Source: Celoporthe dispersa (Eukaryota > Ascomycota > Sordariomycetes > Diaporthales > Cryphonectriaceae). Taken from it: a stretch of 64,000 bases of DNA. Of this stretch, positions 47,162-58,330 are shown piece by piece. The DNA lies in NCBI GenBank assembly GCA_016584495.1, contig WAID01000007.1, forward strand, positions 3,706,001-3,770,000, in the 5' to 3' direction. The stretch's first letter is position 1, and the number at the start of each line of letters is the position of its first letter. Both the position numbers and the translations under genes were made by a program. The notes below the pieces were generated by a model that saw nothing but the letters and a program-made list of their open reading frames with translations, made no database searches and was not told where the DNA came from.

Positions 47162-49309
47162 TCAGCAAGGTCCCGTATCAAATATCTGCTCCATCCACTC
47201 GCCCGTCCCAAAGAATCCATACGCAGGCATCGGAAATGCCATATGGGAATGAACAATGCGAGTCCTGGTATCCTCTGCCATCCCATCTCCTGATGCATCA
47301 CCACCCGTAGTCTCTTGGTTCGAGGTTGTTGCGCTTGTCAGCAAGCCCTCACGAACTCCCCTGTAAGGCGTGTACAAGCTTCTTGAACAGGTCGTCCTCG
47401 GCAGTCTCTCCTGCTTCGATACTTGCTTGTCTAGTCACTCCGATGACCCCATCAATAATAGCCGGCACGTCAATACTATTTTGCACGGCCTCGAGGTCCC
47501 ATGCGGTACCGCGGAGCGTAGACAATCTGAAGAGTGTGGCAAGGCAACGTCCCACCTGGAACGTGTACTGAATCGACAGACCAACCCAGGCAGACGGCGA
47601 AACGGACGTCCAGATTTCAAAGCAGGACTTGACGGCCATGGCTGACTGCCAGATACAGTCCACTGTCTCGGAGCTGGGCATGGCGTCTGCCTCGACGGCA
47701 GTCTGGAAGGCTTCCGCTGTGACTTCGCAGATGCACAGCTCTACAAATCGGCTTTGCGCCCGAAGGATATCTTGTGTGAGGCATCAGAGGTTAGCTTGGG
47801 GGTATCTCGACAGCGCTATGGAGGTTAATGCAGATCTCTCACCAGCTTGTGCCATGCTTGGTCGAATTGATGTCTCGACTTGACGAAGCTGTTCACGTAG
47901 TGCTTTGCGGTAGAATTCCACGGGTGGTGATGAAGGATTCTGGTTGATGTGTATTTCTTGAGCCTTCTGGGCTAGATGTTGCAGCCGGACCTGCACTGCC
48001 AGTACTGAATCAGACGGGCAAGCGGCCTTCGACTCTATCCGCCGAAGGCAGTCCTCTAAATGCGACGTCCAAGATAAAGGTTCCATCTGTTTGTAATATG
48101 TGGAGGCTCTGCTAGGATGAAGCTCATCGTGTCAGCCATCAGGGTACAGCAAGAATGAGTCTTATGCCCTCCAAGTGAGAGGATCACTCACGAAGCGCTT
48201 AACAGATAGCAGCCCAGGAGCACTCGGCTCTCTTCGAGAAGCCTATCGTCATTCCCGCCGGCTGTCTCGAGATTCTTCTTAGGACAACTACCCTTTTTGA
48301 ACCCAGGATAATTTGAAAGCCCATGCGCCACCTGCTGTTTCGGGTCGTTCAGGCCGAGCTCATAAACCACAGACAGAGCGAGAGTCAGGAGACGGGAGAT
48401 GCTCTTTTGTTGAGAAATGTATCGTGACTCCACGCGACGAACGTCAAGACAGCTAGCAGCAGGTCGATACTGGAATGGCCGTCCACGATTAGCTCCTGGG
48501 CTAGGGTCCGTTTTAATTCTTCTCCTCTGGCGAGTCTCGTCTTCGTGGATGGCCTAGCCACCGCGATAATCGCTAGCAGTAGGAATGGCCTATCCCTACC
48601 GAGTGTCTCTATTGAGGTGTCGCGAGGAAGGTGGACAAAGGGGCAGCAAGGAAGCAGTTTCTCGATGAAACGGGTTAAGCAGGCTTGCTTCTCGTGATAC
48701 GGTGTGTCAAGAAGACTGCTCATGCCTTCGGAGGGCTTCTCGACGGACCGGAGGATCAACGAGGTCGTATTTTCACCCGGCTGCCTTCTAATGTTATCAC
48801 TGTCGCCCTCCGAGGTGATATGACTTGCAGATGACGATGCCGTAAAGACTCCTGGGGAAATGTTGGAGATGGCGGGGTCTTTCACTTCAGACATGGCATC
48901 ATATCTCCTGGCGTAAATTTCTCGTTGTAAATTTGTCTGCAGCGCGTTCATCGAATCGGGAGATTGGGTGGCATCCTTCAGCAGCGACATGAGGCTGTCG
49001 ATCCTCTGTTCAAGATGTGCAACCTTGGAACCGCTCTTTTGGCTGCTCTGTGCCTTGCGGCGACGAATCGCATCCGATGGGGTGCATTGCTGACCAAGGC
49101 GATGGCATCTGCTCCATCATCCGTGAGTATTTCAGCCAAGTTAAAGTAGATCAGCGAAGCTTGCGAGTGAATGTGCACCAAGCTCAATATTATTATTACC
49201 TTTCACAGGTGCCTCGGTCGGCCCGTAGGATACATTTGCATTTCGATCTATAGCACTGCATACATGCTTGACCGTAAGGGGCCGGCTGGCCAGCCCGTCT
49301 GCTGTCCAT
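47162..49309 (-). CDS. Zn2Cys6 fungal-specific transcription factor (five exons' worth of signals, frame-broken)
   Basis: A first exon of only 110 bases (49309-49200) starts MDSRRAGQPAPYGQACMQC. It is joined by a 91-base intron (donor GTAATA, acceptor GCAG) to CHRLGQQCTPSDAIRRRK. Together they give a full zinc cluster with Cys at 16, 19, 26, 35, 38 and 45, plus an extra Cys24. A coiled-coil linker (VAHLEQRIDSLMSLL) follows. Further introns are at 48112-48191 and 47771-47842. Fungal_TF_MHR-like segments include LLLAVLTFVAWSHDTFL, ISRLLTLALSVVYELGLND, LLEESRVLLGCYLLSAS and WTSHLEDCLRRIES. The C-terminus GFFGTGEWMEQIFDTG is typical of this class. One-base shifts are needed near 48395-48410 and 47365-47375. 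Its position beside the GRE/DyP genes makes it a candidate local regulator. Confidence 0.75.
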
Positions 49310-49701
49310 GTAATTTCGAGCTTGGCTGCGATTCAAAACGTGTTGATATTGGAAGGACATTCAGCAGCAGTGAGTACACTGTAAATATCAGGACGACTGC
49401 AAGGGACAGTGATGGAATGTCGGTCCTTTATGGCCGGAATTAGAGTCTCCTAAATACGATACATCCTCGGATTTTTAGACTATCCGAAATCCGCCCCTAA
49501 AATACGTTACTACGGGACTTAACGGATATTGGGAACCTGTGCCTCATGGCGCTACAACCACACTGAGACAGCGTCAAGTACGCGAGGCTGACCACTGCTG
49601 GTGGTCCCAAAGACGCAGAGGCCCCTCGGCGACTCTCTGCCACCTACAGCTCCGCCAGCAGATGATTCTGATCTGATAGCGTCCTGATCGGCTCATTGCA
49701 C
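49310..49701. other. Short intergenic region between the regulator and the glycyl radical enzyme gene
   Basis: No gene. It is the promoter side of the Zn2Cys6 gene and the 3' flank of the GRE gene, both on the minus strand. Confidence 0.5.
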
Positions 49702-52350
49702 TTAATGTGTAAAGTACTGCCTCCTCTGCTGCTGTTTCTGATGCTCGGGAAACATGGTGGCATAGAACTCGGTCCAGCCGCCCATTCTCACACGCACCAG
49801 ATTGTACTTCTCAGGATCCCTCGAAGCAGCCGCATAGGTAGAAAGATCAGCACATGTAAGTGAGATCAAGTTCCCACCAACATCGCCAGCGGCGAAGGCC
49901 TTGACGAATTGTTGAAGCTCATCCAGCGGGAAGCATTCTTGGATGTTCTGGATAACATGTCAGAAGAGCATATATATTGGTACAAAGTTCCTTGAAAGGC
50001 ACTGTGGGATCATACTACGTACCATGTCGACCGGAGTCGCATTGGAGAGTCCGTACTCAGCCGCATGGCCTTTGACGCTCTTCATGGCCTGGTAGATGTT
50101 GCGGAAGCGCGGGTTCGGAGGGTTCAGGTCCTGAGGCGCAGGTGCCGGCGACATGTCCGAGGCGAGAGGGGTGCCATTGCGTCGTCCATCCGCCGAGGCA
50201 CCGCACGCTGCTCCGTCACCGACATAACCCTCGAAGGTGCCGATACCAGGTGTCACCACGAACTCGAAGCCGCCCTCGTCGTCCTTATAGCGCTCCTTGA
50301 TGGCGTCCAGCTGAGGCTTGAGGGCCGGCGAGGGGTTGTCTCTGTCCATGACGCCTGTGCACAGCCTGACGAGCTGGTCCAGCAGCCACTCGCCGAGGGC
50401 GTTGACCTCCTCGTCGCCCCCACCCCACTTGGGTAGGGCGAGGGCGGTGTCTCGCATCTGCTGGAACCGGAGGCCGTGCTCGGCAGCATCAGCAGGTCCC
50501 CTGTTGAGCGTCGTGTAAGCATATCGAAATTTCCATGACAGTGGAGAGGTTGGATAAAGGAAGTCAGTGACGAATCTGCCAAAATGGGACCTACAGCAGC
50601 TGATCTTGGAAGGGCTCGACCATGTCGAACCCCCAGTCGTTCATAAGACACCGCACCAGCTCCTGCAGGGTGGTGACCGCGGTCTCGGGGTCGTAGACCA
50701 GCTTCTTGATGGCGTACAGAGAATCAATCGTGTTGGAAACACCCATGCACATGGGCGCAATGACGTGAAAGCGGCCACCTCCATCCGTCAGATCGCGCCC
50801 CTTTTCCACGCAGCCATCGATGACGACCGACAGGAGAGGGCTGGGACAGACGCTGACGAGGTTTCCGTAGTTGCTGAGCATGACGTTATAGCACTGGATC
50901 ACGAGCCACTCGAGCTGCTTCACAAAGACGTCTTGCAGCTGCTCGAAGGTCCTCAGCTCCTTGGTAGGCGGCGAGCGGAACGTCTGCTTCAGCCCTCGCA
51001 GGTAAATCGGCCCCGCAGCGGCATACGTGGCTCCCTGGTTGAGGGTCTGCTCCAGTGCCTGCATCAGGCCGACGCTCGCGAACGTAAAGTCGTTGGCCCC
51101 GGCGAACATGGGCTCGTAGCAGCCATCTGCGGCGTAGTTCCTGGACCAGGCCCGCGTGACGGTGCTTCCAGAGTCCAGCAGCCCCTGGCAGAGCTTGTCG
51201 TCGTTGTAGAGCATCGGCTGGGCGCCGCCGGAGAGGAGACACCTGGCTGCCTCGTCCAGAAACTCCTGAGGCATGTCCTTGTATGTGCGCAGCGACACCG
51301 TTGGCGCGTTCACCGGAATCCGCCGCGCAGCCTTCAGGAACAGCATCGTGACCGGGTTCGCACCGCCCTCGGGCTTCTCGTCGTCGGTAAACTTGTACCC
51401 GCCCACGGTGATCTGCTGCACCCACTGGTTAATCCCTCCACCCTGTGGAAAGTTGCCTCCAATGCCACACACGGCGCACGTGCCCACGTTGCAGTAGTCA
51501 TAGATGAAGGCGCGGTCGATAAAGGCGTTCTCGCCAATCTTGATGAAGAGACAGTCGATGATGTCCTGCGCCTGCTCTGCCGACAGGCCCTCCTCGCGCT
51601 GCCAGAGGGGCCAGAGGACCTGGTCGAGGCGGCAGAACGAGGTGAGCTCTCCCACGAGGTGCAGGCAGCAGTGGAACGAGAAGATGAGCTGCACCGCGTC
51701 GTGGAAGGTGGCGGGCGGCTGCGCCACCAGACGTCGCAGGCGTGCTGCGTTGTCCTTCATGTTCTGCACGTCCTCGGGCGCCTGGTCAGGTAGCTCGGTC
51801 ACCCTGTCGCAGTTCACGGCCCAGTTCTCCAGGTAGGACTGGACCGCGTGCAGCGAGATGATGGACGCCCTGAAGAAGGTGGACTGGTCGGCGTCGCTGC
51901 CCTTGGCCTCGCGGCGGGCCTGGAGGTCTTCAATCAGCCCCTGCACCCCCTTCTTGACCAGGGAGGTCATAGTCGGGCACGATATGTCCCATGGAGGCGT
52001 GCTCGTTGAGCCCGTTCTTGAGCCAGTGGGCGAGTTCTTCATCCTGGTCTAGGTAGGGCACGACCTCCTTCCCGCGGCCGAGGGTGAAGTCGGGGATCTG
52101 GCCGACGATGAGCTCCCCTGGCCTCGATGCGCAGGAGGTTGTTCTTCTTGGCAACTGCCGAGTCTGGAGACGAGAGCAGCGTGGCCAGGGTGTGGGAGTT
52201 GGAGAGGGCCTTGCGCAGCGCCACGTCTTTCTCGCGGCCTCGGAGGATCTCCTTGTCCTTTGGGTCGAGCAGGGTGCTCAGGTGAGGCAGGCGAGGGAAG
52301 CTCTGGCGGTGGAGCCACCCATCACGCCAGTGATTGAAGGCCCTGGCCAT
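49702..52350 (-). CDS. Glycyl radical enzyme, GCxE type (not pyruvate formate-lyase), possibly fused to the upstream DyP
   Basis: Three exons, 52350-50595, 50500-50023 and 49947-49702, with introns of 94 and 75 bases (donors GTAGGT and GTACGT); about 826 residues from 52350. Family blocks are in order: ELIVGQIPDF, HASMGHIVPDY, PPATFHDAVQLIFSFH, INQWVQQITVGG, then YAADGCYEPMFAG, where the Cys (codon near 51120) is the expected thiyl-radical residue with Glu two places on. VTPGIGTFEGYVGDGAACGA precedes the terminal glycyl loop VRMGGWTEFYATMF (49740-49790). The single Cys of GCxE, rather than the Cys-Cys pair of PFL, places it with eliminase/decarboxylase-type enzymes (choline lyase, diol dehydratase, isethionate lyase, arylacetate decarboxylase). 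The substrate is unknown. Frame shifts are needed at 52113-52122 and 51958-51966. The only N-terminal Met (52350) overlaps the DyP frame, so separate translation is doubtful. No activase is seen in the window. Confidence 0.85.
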
Positions 52351-53442
52351 GAGGCCGAGGATGCGGTCGCTGGGGGATCACCGCCAACGTAGAGACGCTG
52401 GCCCATCTGGTGAAGATAATCCTGGGAGTTGTAGAACAGGAAGCCGTTCTCGCTCCTGACGTTCCAGTGGTCCTCCTCGTAGATGTCCTGGGGCCCAGAC
52501 ACGCCAGCAACGCCCAGCTCGGCCGCCGCCGGGACATACCAGTAGCTACCACCAATGCCCTGGACAGTCGCCAGCAGGCGGTCCGCGGCGTGTCCAGCAT
52601 GCGTGCCGACGAGGTGCTTGAGCAGCGCCTCGAACCGCCGCTGGTCGTTGCAAAACGCCACAAACATGACGCCCTCCTCCCGCGCAGAGTACCCGCCGGC
52701 TGTCCCGTACGGCATGGCCTGGCGCAGGATCTTCTTCTGGTCGCCGTTGGCGTCTCTCACATTTCCTGCGCGGTGGACGTGCCCGCGCAGGCCGTGCTGG
52801 GACAGGACGGCGCCGTCTACATTGCGGCCGATCATCTCGTCCTGTGCGTCTGCGGTCTGGGACGCGATGGCCGGCCAGTCGAACTCGAACTTCTGGCTGA
52901 GGCCGAAGCAGGAGCCGGGGTAGGGCCCGTCGCGGATGAGGATGTCTTCGACGAGGGTGACCGGGTCGTTTGGGTTGGTGATGCCGTCCACGTAGCGGCC
53001 TCCGATGACACGGCTGTCTGAGCGCTTGCCACCGATGGTGATGTTGATCTGGCCGGGACCGGCAAGTGGTTCCAGGTCCGGGAGGAAGGCCGAGACGATC
53101 TCCTCGGCCTTCTCGTGGCTTGGTGCCTTGAGATAGAGCAGCACGTCGCCCCCGGTATTGCGAAACTTGCGGGTGTCGCTGTGCCTGCCGTCGAGAACCT
53201 TGGTGCGGATGGGAATATCGCGTCCCGTCCACTTGCCCCAGAGTGCAGGGGCGAAGGCCGCCACAAGGCCGCAGTCTGGATGCTTGGAGTTGATGGTGGT
53301 GTCCAGGTCACGGATCAGGCCGGTGATGGCTGTGTGCATCTTGTCATCTTGGTGTTTCAGCTTGATTGTCAGGAGCTGGCCAAAGACTGGCTTTTGTGAG
53401 CAGGCCCTTTTGGGCCCCAAGAAGGGTTTTGTCGAGCGCCAT
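52278..53442 (-). CDS. DyP-type (YfeX-like) heme peroxidase, possibly the N-terminal half of a DyP-GRE fusion
   Basis: The ATG at 53442 begins MALDKTLLGAQKGLL. A one-base shift at the TTTT run at 53393-53396 (AAAA on the coding strand) leads into PVFGQLLTIKLKHQDDKMH and the long frame that stops at 52278. Family features are LVAAFAPALWGKW, then DVLLYLKAPSHEKAEEI, DEMIGRNVDGAVLSQ (probable distal Asp), RGHVHRAGNV (probable proximal heme-ligand His) and ILRQAMPYGTAGGYS. MFVAFCNDQRRFEALLKHL and GSYWYVPAAAELG follow. The frame ends in a doubtful tail. If one C is added to the C-run complementary to 52372-52376, the sequence continues SDRILGLMARAFNHWRDGW and PRLPHLSTLLDPKD, straight into the GRE. 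DyP enzymes oxidise substrates with H2O2. No secretion signal is seen, so it is probably intracellular. Confidence 0.82.
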
Positions 53443-55500
53443 GTTGTTTCGGTGTTGTGGTTCTCAACTATATTCTCTTCTTTTCCCTTCTTCTTTCTTT
53501 TCTTTCTCTCTATAATCAAGTCTACCCATGCTCCTGACAATGCAAGACCCTTATATAGTTGACAAATCTCACAGCGTTGTCCTCTTCTCTCTCTCTCTCT
53601 CTCCACATTCTCTTTGAAGTAATGAGAGAAACGGCCGTGTCTCGGTCATTTCTTCTTTGCTTACCCCTCTTTGAACACCCAGTATGACAATGGCGTAACA
53701 TAAACTGAGGGGAAGTAAGACCTCGACTTCCCGTGTGGCTTTCAATATGCATAGCGATGGGCCAATTGCTGTTGGCAGCGTAGATTCATATTTCGGGTGA
53801 TTTAACGCCCAGGCAACGCCGTACGCATCCATCTACCTCCCGTTGGCTCCACACAAGTATCACGAGGACGGTATATCTGCCGCATCTCGGGTCGGAGCGT
53901 TACGAACTGCATTAATGCACTACGCAGGTGGCAGAGAACACCCCTCCTTGGTGTTCCCATGGCGCGGATGGGAGGAGATGAAGGAGGGAGGAATCGTGCG
54001 AGGTCAGGATCCTCCCGAGCTGTTTGCATTTCTGATGATCTGCTGGCCTGTTCCTCAGGTTGCTGGACTCCTGTCTCTTTGGCAGGACAGTTTCTCTACA
54101 TCGGCCGTGTGGCAGTTCGTCGTCGGTGTCAAAAGTTAAAGCCACCACCCTTCTAGTTACGTGACTAATGTCATCCCCGAGTTTGTATCTCTAGGCAGAT
54201 ATAGTTTGCCTGGACAAGCTACGTAGATACTTCCTGCTTATTTGAGGGGTTTTCCGGTCTTCTAATTCATTACATTACTATACAGATCCTCAATGAGAAC
54301 AAATTCGGACGCAGTTTCTTTCTTTAAGACCTTATCCCCCTCCATGGTCATTTTCGGGATCTCTCAGACTGTTCCCGATGCCGTGGATTCTTTTCTTCTT
54401 CACATCTACTCCCCTGATCAATCTGTTGCTTTGTGTCCTTCCTTAACTTATGATACTTGACAGACATAACGCATATGTATTCTATCATCATCACTATTTT
54501 CTGAACCATGACAGTTCCCTCAGCCCTTTCGTACTGAACTTTCACCCCAACCACCCCCACCTGATTACGTACCTACTTCACTGGTAGCCGCTCGTCTACC
54601 TTGGCTCGTGGTCACTGCTAGAGACTCTTTAATGTGGCCTTGAAGCATTTCATGCTTTCAAAGATGACCGAATATTGTGAAGAGGATGCTGATATGACAG
54701 GATAATTACTAGCCAGGCTGAAAAAAATGAAACCACTATTCGACAAACATTGAAGCTTTTTCTTGGTAGCAAGGCATTTAGAGGAGGCCCATGCTCACAT
54801 TTCTAATAGTATTTTCTGAAGAGGTCACCCTATGAGCGGTTTACTATGGCTGCGAGGATAGGTGACAGTGCCCCTGGGATGAGAAGGTGGGTGAGATGTC
54901 GGGGTTGGGTGATCAGGCTGAGGGGGCAGGGATCAGACCCCACGGAATTACTGTACTACAGCCGCGTGCTAGTTGCCGTTAGTGCCCCACCCCCGCTTTA
55001 CTCCAGCATCGACGGCTTCACCTTCACTTTCCGCAGCAAACAGCGACACCCTCGGCCCTGCAGAACCCGACCATGTGGCGCCCCTAGAGCTGTCTGCGTC
55101 TGGCTGCGTTGCATTCTGAATGCACTTTAGCTGGACTGACAGCCATCCAGACCCAAAATGCACCGCATCGTGATCATTATCATCCACCCAGTCAACACCA
55201 ACAGCCGCACCAGATTCAACAAAAGATGCTGCCCTTCATTAGCAACGCGTACGCGAGAGCCATGCGAGCTCGGTAAAGCTGACCCGGGACCAGAGAGATC
55301 CATGGACACCAAGAGACAAGCATGTTGGCAGCATATCTCGACACTGAGCGCTGAAAGCCGACGGCGTAGCAGGATGATATGGCACTGCGAAGGCCCGAGC
55401 AGCACACATTCACCAGGGTCTTGGTATAAAGGCGAGTCCATCCATGTCTAAAAGGGGTTTTAGGTATATAATTCGGCCACCAGATGAGAGTTTACCTGCC
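53443..55500. other. Intergenic region between DyP and ring-hydroxylase genes
   Basis: No supported gene. It includes the DyP promoter with a TATA box and a (CT)n tract at 53584-53602, and the 3' flank of the hydroxylase gene. Open frames around 54.8-55.4 kb show no recognisable protein. Confidence 0.5.
53551..53557 (-). promoter_or_regulatory. TATA box of the DyP gene
   Basis: CTATATAAGG on the minus strand lies about 110 bases upstream of the ATG at 53442. No comparable promoter element or intergenic space precedes the GRE, which agrees with a shared transcript. Confidence 0.45.
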
Positions 55501-57269
55501 CTATGTGTCTCCAAACCACCACGATATGACGCTCACCAGTGAGTCCGCATTGTCCTGCGTCTGGCTTCCATCCAGTGCAACCCAGGTCACTCTCAAGTCA
55601 GGACGGATCAGGAATGCTTGGATACCCTGCCATCTGTCTCCTACCAGCTCAACGTGGTTTTCAAGCAGCTTGACCTTGTCGCCGTGTGGCGTTGACAGGA
55701 GACGAGCTCCCAGCGCCTCTCTCTCGACAGCTGCATTGCCCGACCCACCTACAAACGCGAGGACGAAGATGTTCTGTCTAGCCGCTTCAAGTAGATCGTG
55801 CGCATGCTCGTCGGCAATATGCGTCAGCCGAGTCCCCACCAACATGTGTCCTGTCTGTGTGCTCTCAGGCTCCAGATGATAAGGCCCCGTCGGATCGTCA
55901 AACCCTGTTACGCGCCGCGCCCACAGTTTATTAAAAGCCGGCTGACCAAGCGCCTCTGTGACAAAATCCACCACGGCGTGCTCCTGTTCCGTGGTCGCGA
56001 AGAGCAAGGTTGTCTGGACCTTCACATTCTCTATCACAGCCTTCACAGCCGACCTGCGTTCCTGAGTGTAGCTGTCCAGGACGCGCTCGACCACGTCTCG
56101 GTTCAAGATGGTGCCGCTCACGACCGCCGCGAGCTTCCACGCCAGGTTCGTCGCGTCGAGAAGCCCCGTGTTCATCCCCTGTCCTCCTGCCGGGAAAAGC
56201 TGATGCGCCGCGTCCCCGGCCAGGAACACCCTTCCCGAGCGGTACGAACCAGCGTGGTGCATGCCGTTCCCGGTCACGGACGACCAGTGCATCTCCTGCA
56301 CCCCGTAGTCTGTGCCGAAACATCTCTTTGCCTGCTTCCTAACGAAGTCCTTATCGGGCGGACTTGGCCGCTGCACGACGCCTATTTCTGCTGTGGATGG
56401 TAAATGCCCTATGAAGCGGATGATGCCCGGAGAAATCGTGTGCATGAGCATCTTTTGTCCCTGGACCGAGGCGGTGCGCATCCCCGGCGTCTCGTCGCGC
56501 ACGGTGCAGTCCGCCAGCCAGCCGTAGCTCGTCGCCCCTTTTCCTTGCCATGGGATCTTGGCTGCTCTTCGGACGGCGCTGTGGGTTCCATCGCAGCCGA
56601 CCAGCCACGAGCTCTCGATAATCTCCACGCCGTCGCCACCGCCCTGTCTCTCAAAGGTGGCCGAGACAGCGTCTGTTCTCTGCTCCAGACTCACAAACTT
56701 CCGGCCCCAGGCGAATGGGATCCCGACCTCCTCGCAGCGCTGTAGTAGGACCTCCTCCGTCTTCACCTGCGGAAAGGTGCAGTTGAACGGATACTTTGTC
56801 CCCAGCACGTCGTAGTTGAGGTCAAGAAGTCGGCGTGAGGCGCCAAAATGGCTGTTGGGAACGGCAATGGCGTCTTTGAAGAATCTCGTTGCGATGCCGA
56901 GGGTGCGGAAGACCTCGATCGAGCTCGCGTTGAAGTTCTAGAGATCAAAAAGGGCTTAATATTCACATTCCTAACAGGAAAAACTTCTACACGTATAAAG
57001 AGTCACTGAGTCCTCCTTGGATATATGGCTCGGTCCTCTGGATGCAGCTGTCCTGTGACTCCTGACAGAAATGTGGATATTGGGATGACGGGGAGTTAGA
57101 TTCGAGTTCAACCTACCAGGGCCTTGGACCAGCTATTCGTCAGATCGCGCGAAGGCCTGGTGTCTGCGACGAGAATGGCGCTTGTTGGAACACCAGCCTG
57201 GTGGAGAGCTAGGGCAGTGGTGAGGCCCACGGGCCCTGCGCCGATGATGAGGACTTGTGGCGAAGTCAT
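55501..57269 (-). CDS. FAD-dependent aromatic-ring hydroxylase (class A flavoprotein monooxygenase)
   Basis: Two exons (57269-57117 and 56937-55501) with a 179-base intron (donor GTAGGT, acceptor CTCTAG), 529 residues, frame intact. Exon 1 encodes MTSPQVLIIGAGPVGLTTAL, the Rossmann FAD-binding GxGxxG. Exon 2 contains WLVGCDGTHSAVRRAAKIP (the DG motif that contacts both FAD and NADPH) and GDAAHQLFPAGGQGMNTG (the GD motif binding FAD ribityl). The last ~150 residues have a thioredoxin-like end (LRVTWVALDGSQ) typical of the phenol/PgaE/MhpA-type group. The enzyme should hydroxylate an aromatic or polyketide-like ring using NAD(P)H and O2. With the FMO, DyP and GRE nearby it fits an aromatic redox neighbourhood. 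Confidence 0.85.
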
Positions 57270-58330
57270 TGTCAGGCCGGGTCTGTGACGAACAATCAGC
57301 GCAACGGCTCTCGAATCCTGCGCTCCTCTAATGCTTCACTAACTCTTTATGTGGTTGAGACTTGAATGCCACGGCTGACATCGATCGGCAACGCCTTCTT
57401 TTTGCCCTTCCTCTCCTTGTGCTCTAATGCGCCGTCCACGGCGTGGCGCCCCCACGGCCCAAACATCTAGCCGAGGCTCCGAATTGTTGTTGTTGCATTC
57501 GCTTCTGTATGCAACCCCTCGTCTTGTCGCGTGTTTTCGTACGCACGTAGAGTCCGAGTAAGATCCGAGTGTTGGTAATTGTCATTCAGACCAACGAATC
57601 ATCGTCGTTATCTCCGCTTTCGCGTCTCCTTTTTGCCGACGATACTACCTAAATAGTAAGCAGATCGATCTCAAGGTTCGCTTAAAACTTTGATTGCACA
57701 CCACTGGTAGAACTCTGACAAAGGAAACGGGGCGAGAACAGAGCGAGAGCGAGAACCTCTAGTTCAAGAAGGAATGGCTAGGGCGGGCTGTATGTTAACG
57801 CTGGGTCGGTCTCGCAACTGGAGTCGGTGAGTGATGCGACGGACATGCAGTAATATGTATATCATGTCTGGGGAATAAATTCAGTAAAATGCCCACTTAG
57901 GCAGGTAGGTAATGTAGGTCGAGCCGGTGATTTTCTAGAAGACTCGGCTCAACTAGCAACTGCCTTGCTTCATATCAGTACATTGTTGTCTCCAATATGT
58001 GCAGCCCATTTTAATTGTAGCGCCCGGTATATGTATAATTGTATGCATGTATCTATCATCATTAGGAATGTGTACAAGAGATTATATAATACAGAACGCT
58101 CTTTGAAATCCTACCAGTGATTATGTACTTGTCTATCCTCTATGGTGTTTGTTATACCAACATATATGCTCTTACTGTACATGCCCTTCAATGTATCGTC
58201 TGGACGATTGACTTCTTAACGGTGATGCCGTTCCAGGTACTCTGGGAAGTAGCCTGCGGCTCGTCAAACATATCGGCGAGGTTAGACTGGCTGTTGCTCC
58301 AATCACCAACACCAACGCCGGAGGCGGAAT
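57270..58330. other. Intergenic region between ring-hydroxylase and rhodopsin-type genes
   Basis: No supported gene. It holds the promoter of the hydroxylase and the 3' flank of the rhodopsin-type gene, both on the minus strand. No TATA box stands out near 57300. Confidence 0.5.

Noticed and set aside
50567..51793. 408-codon open frame on the plus strand, antisense to the GRE
   Set aside because: The GRE on the other strand has family motifs and introns. The plus-strand product has no recognisable domain and is explained by high GC content.
49702..52350. Calling the GRE a pyruvate formate-lyase
   Set aside because: The active site is GCYEP with one Cys, not the Cys-Cys pair of PFL, and the glycyl loop is also not PFL-like.
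49702..53442. GRE/DyP as bacterial contamination
   Set aside because: The GRE coding sequence is interrupted by two short GT-AG introns whose removal restores conserved protein, and the flanking genes are fungal.
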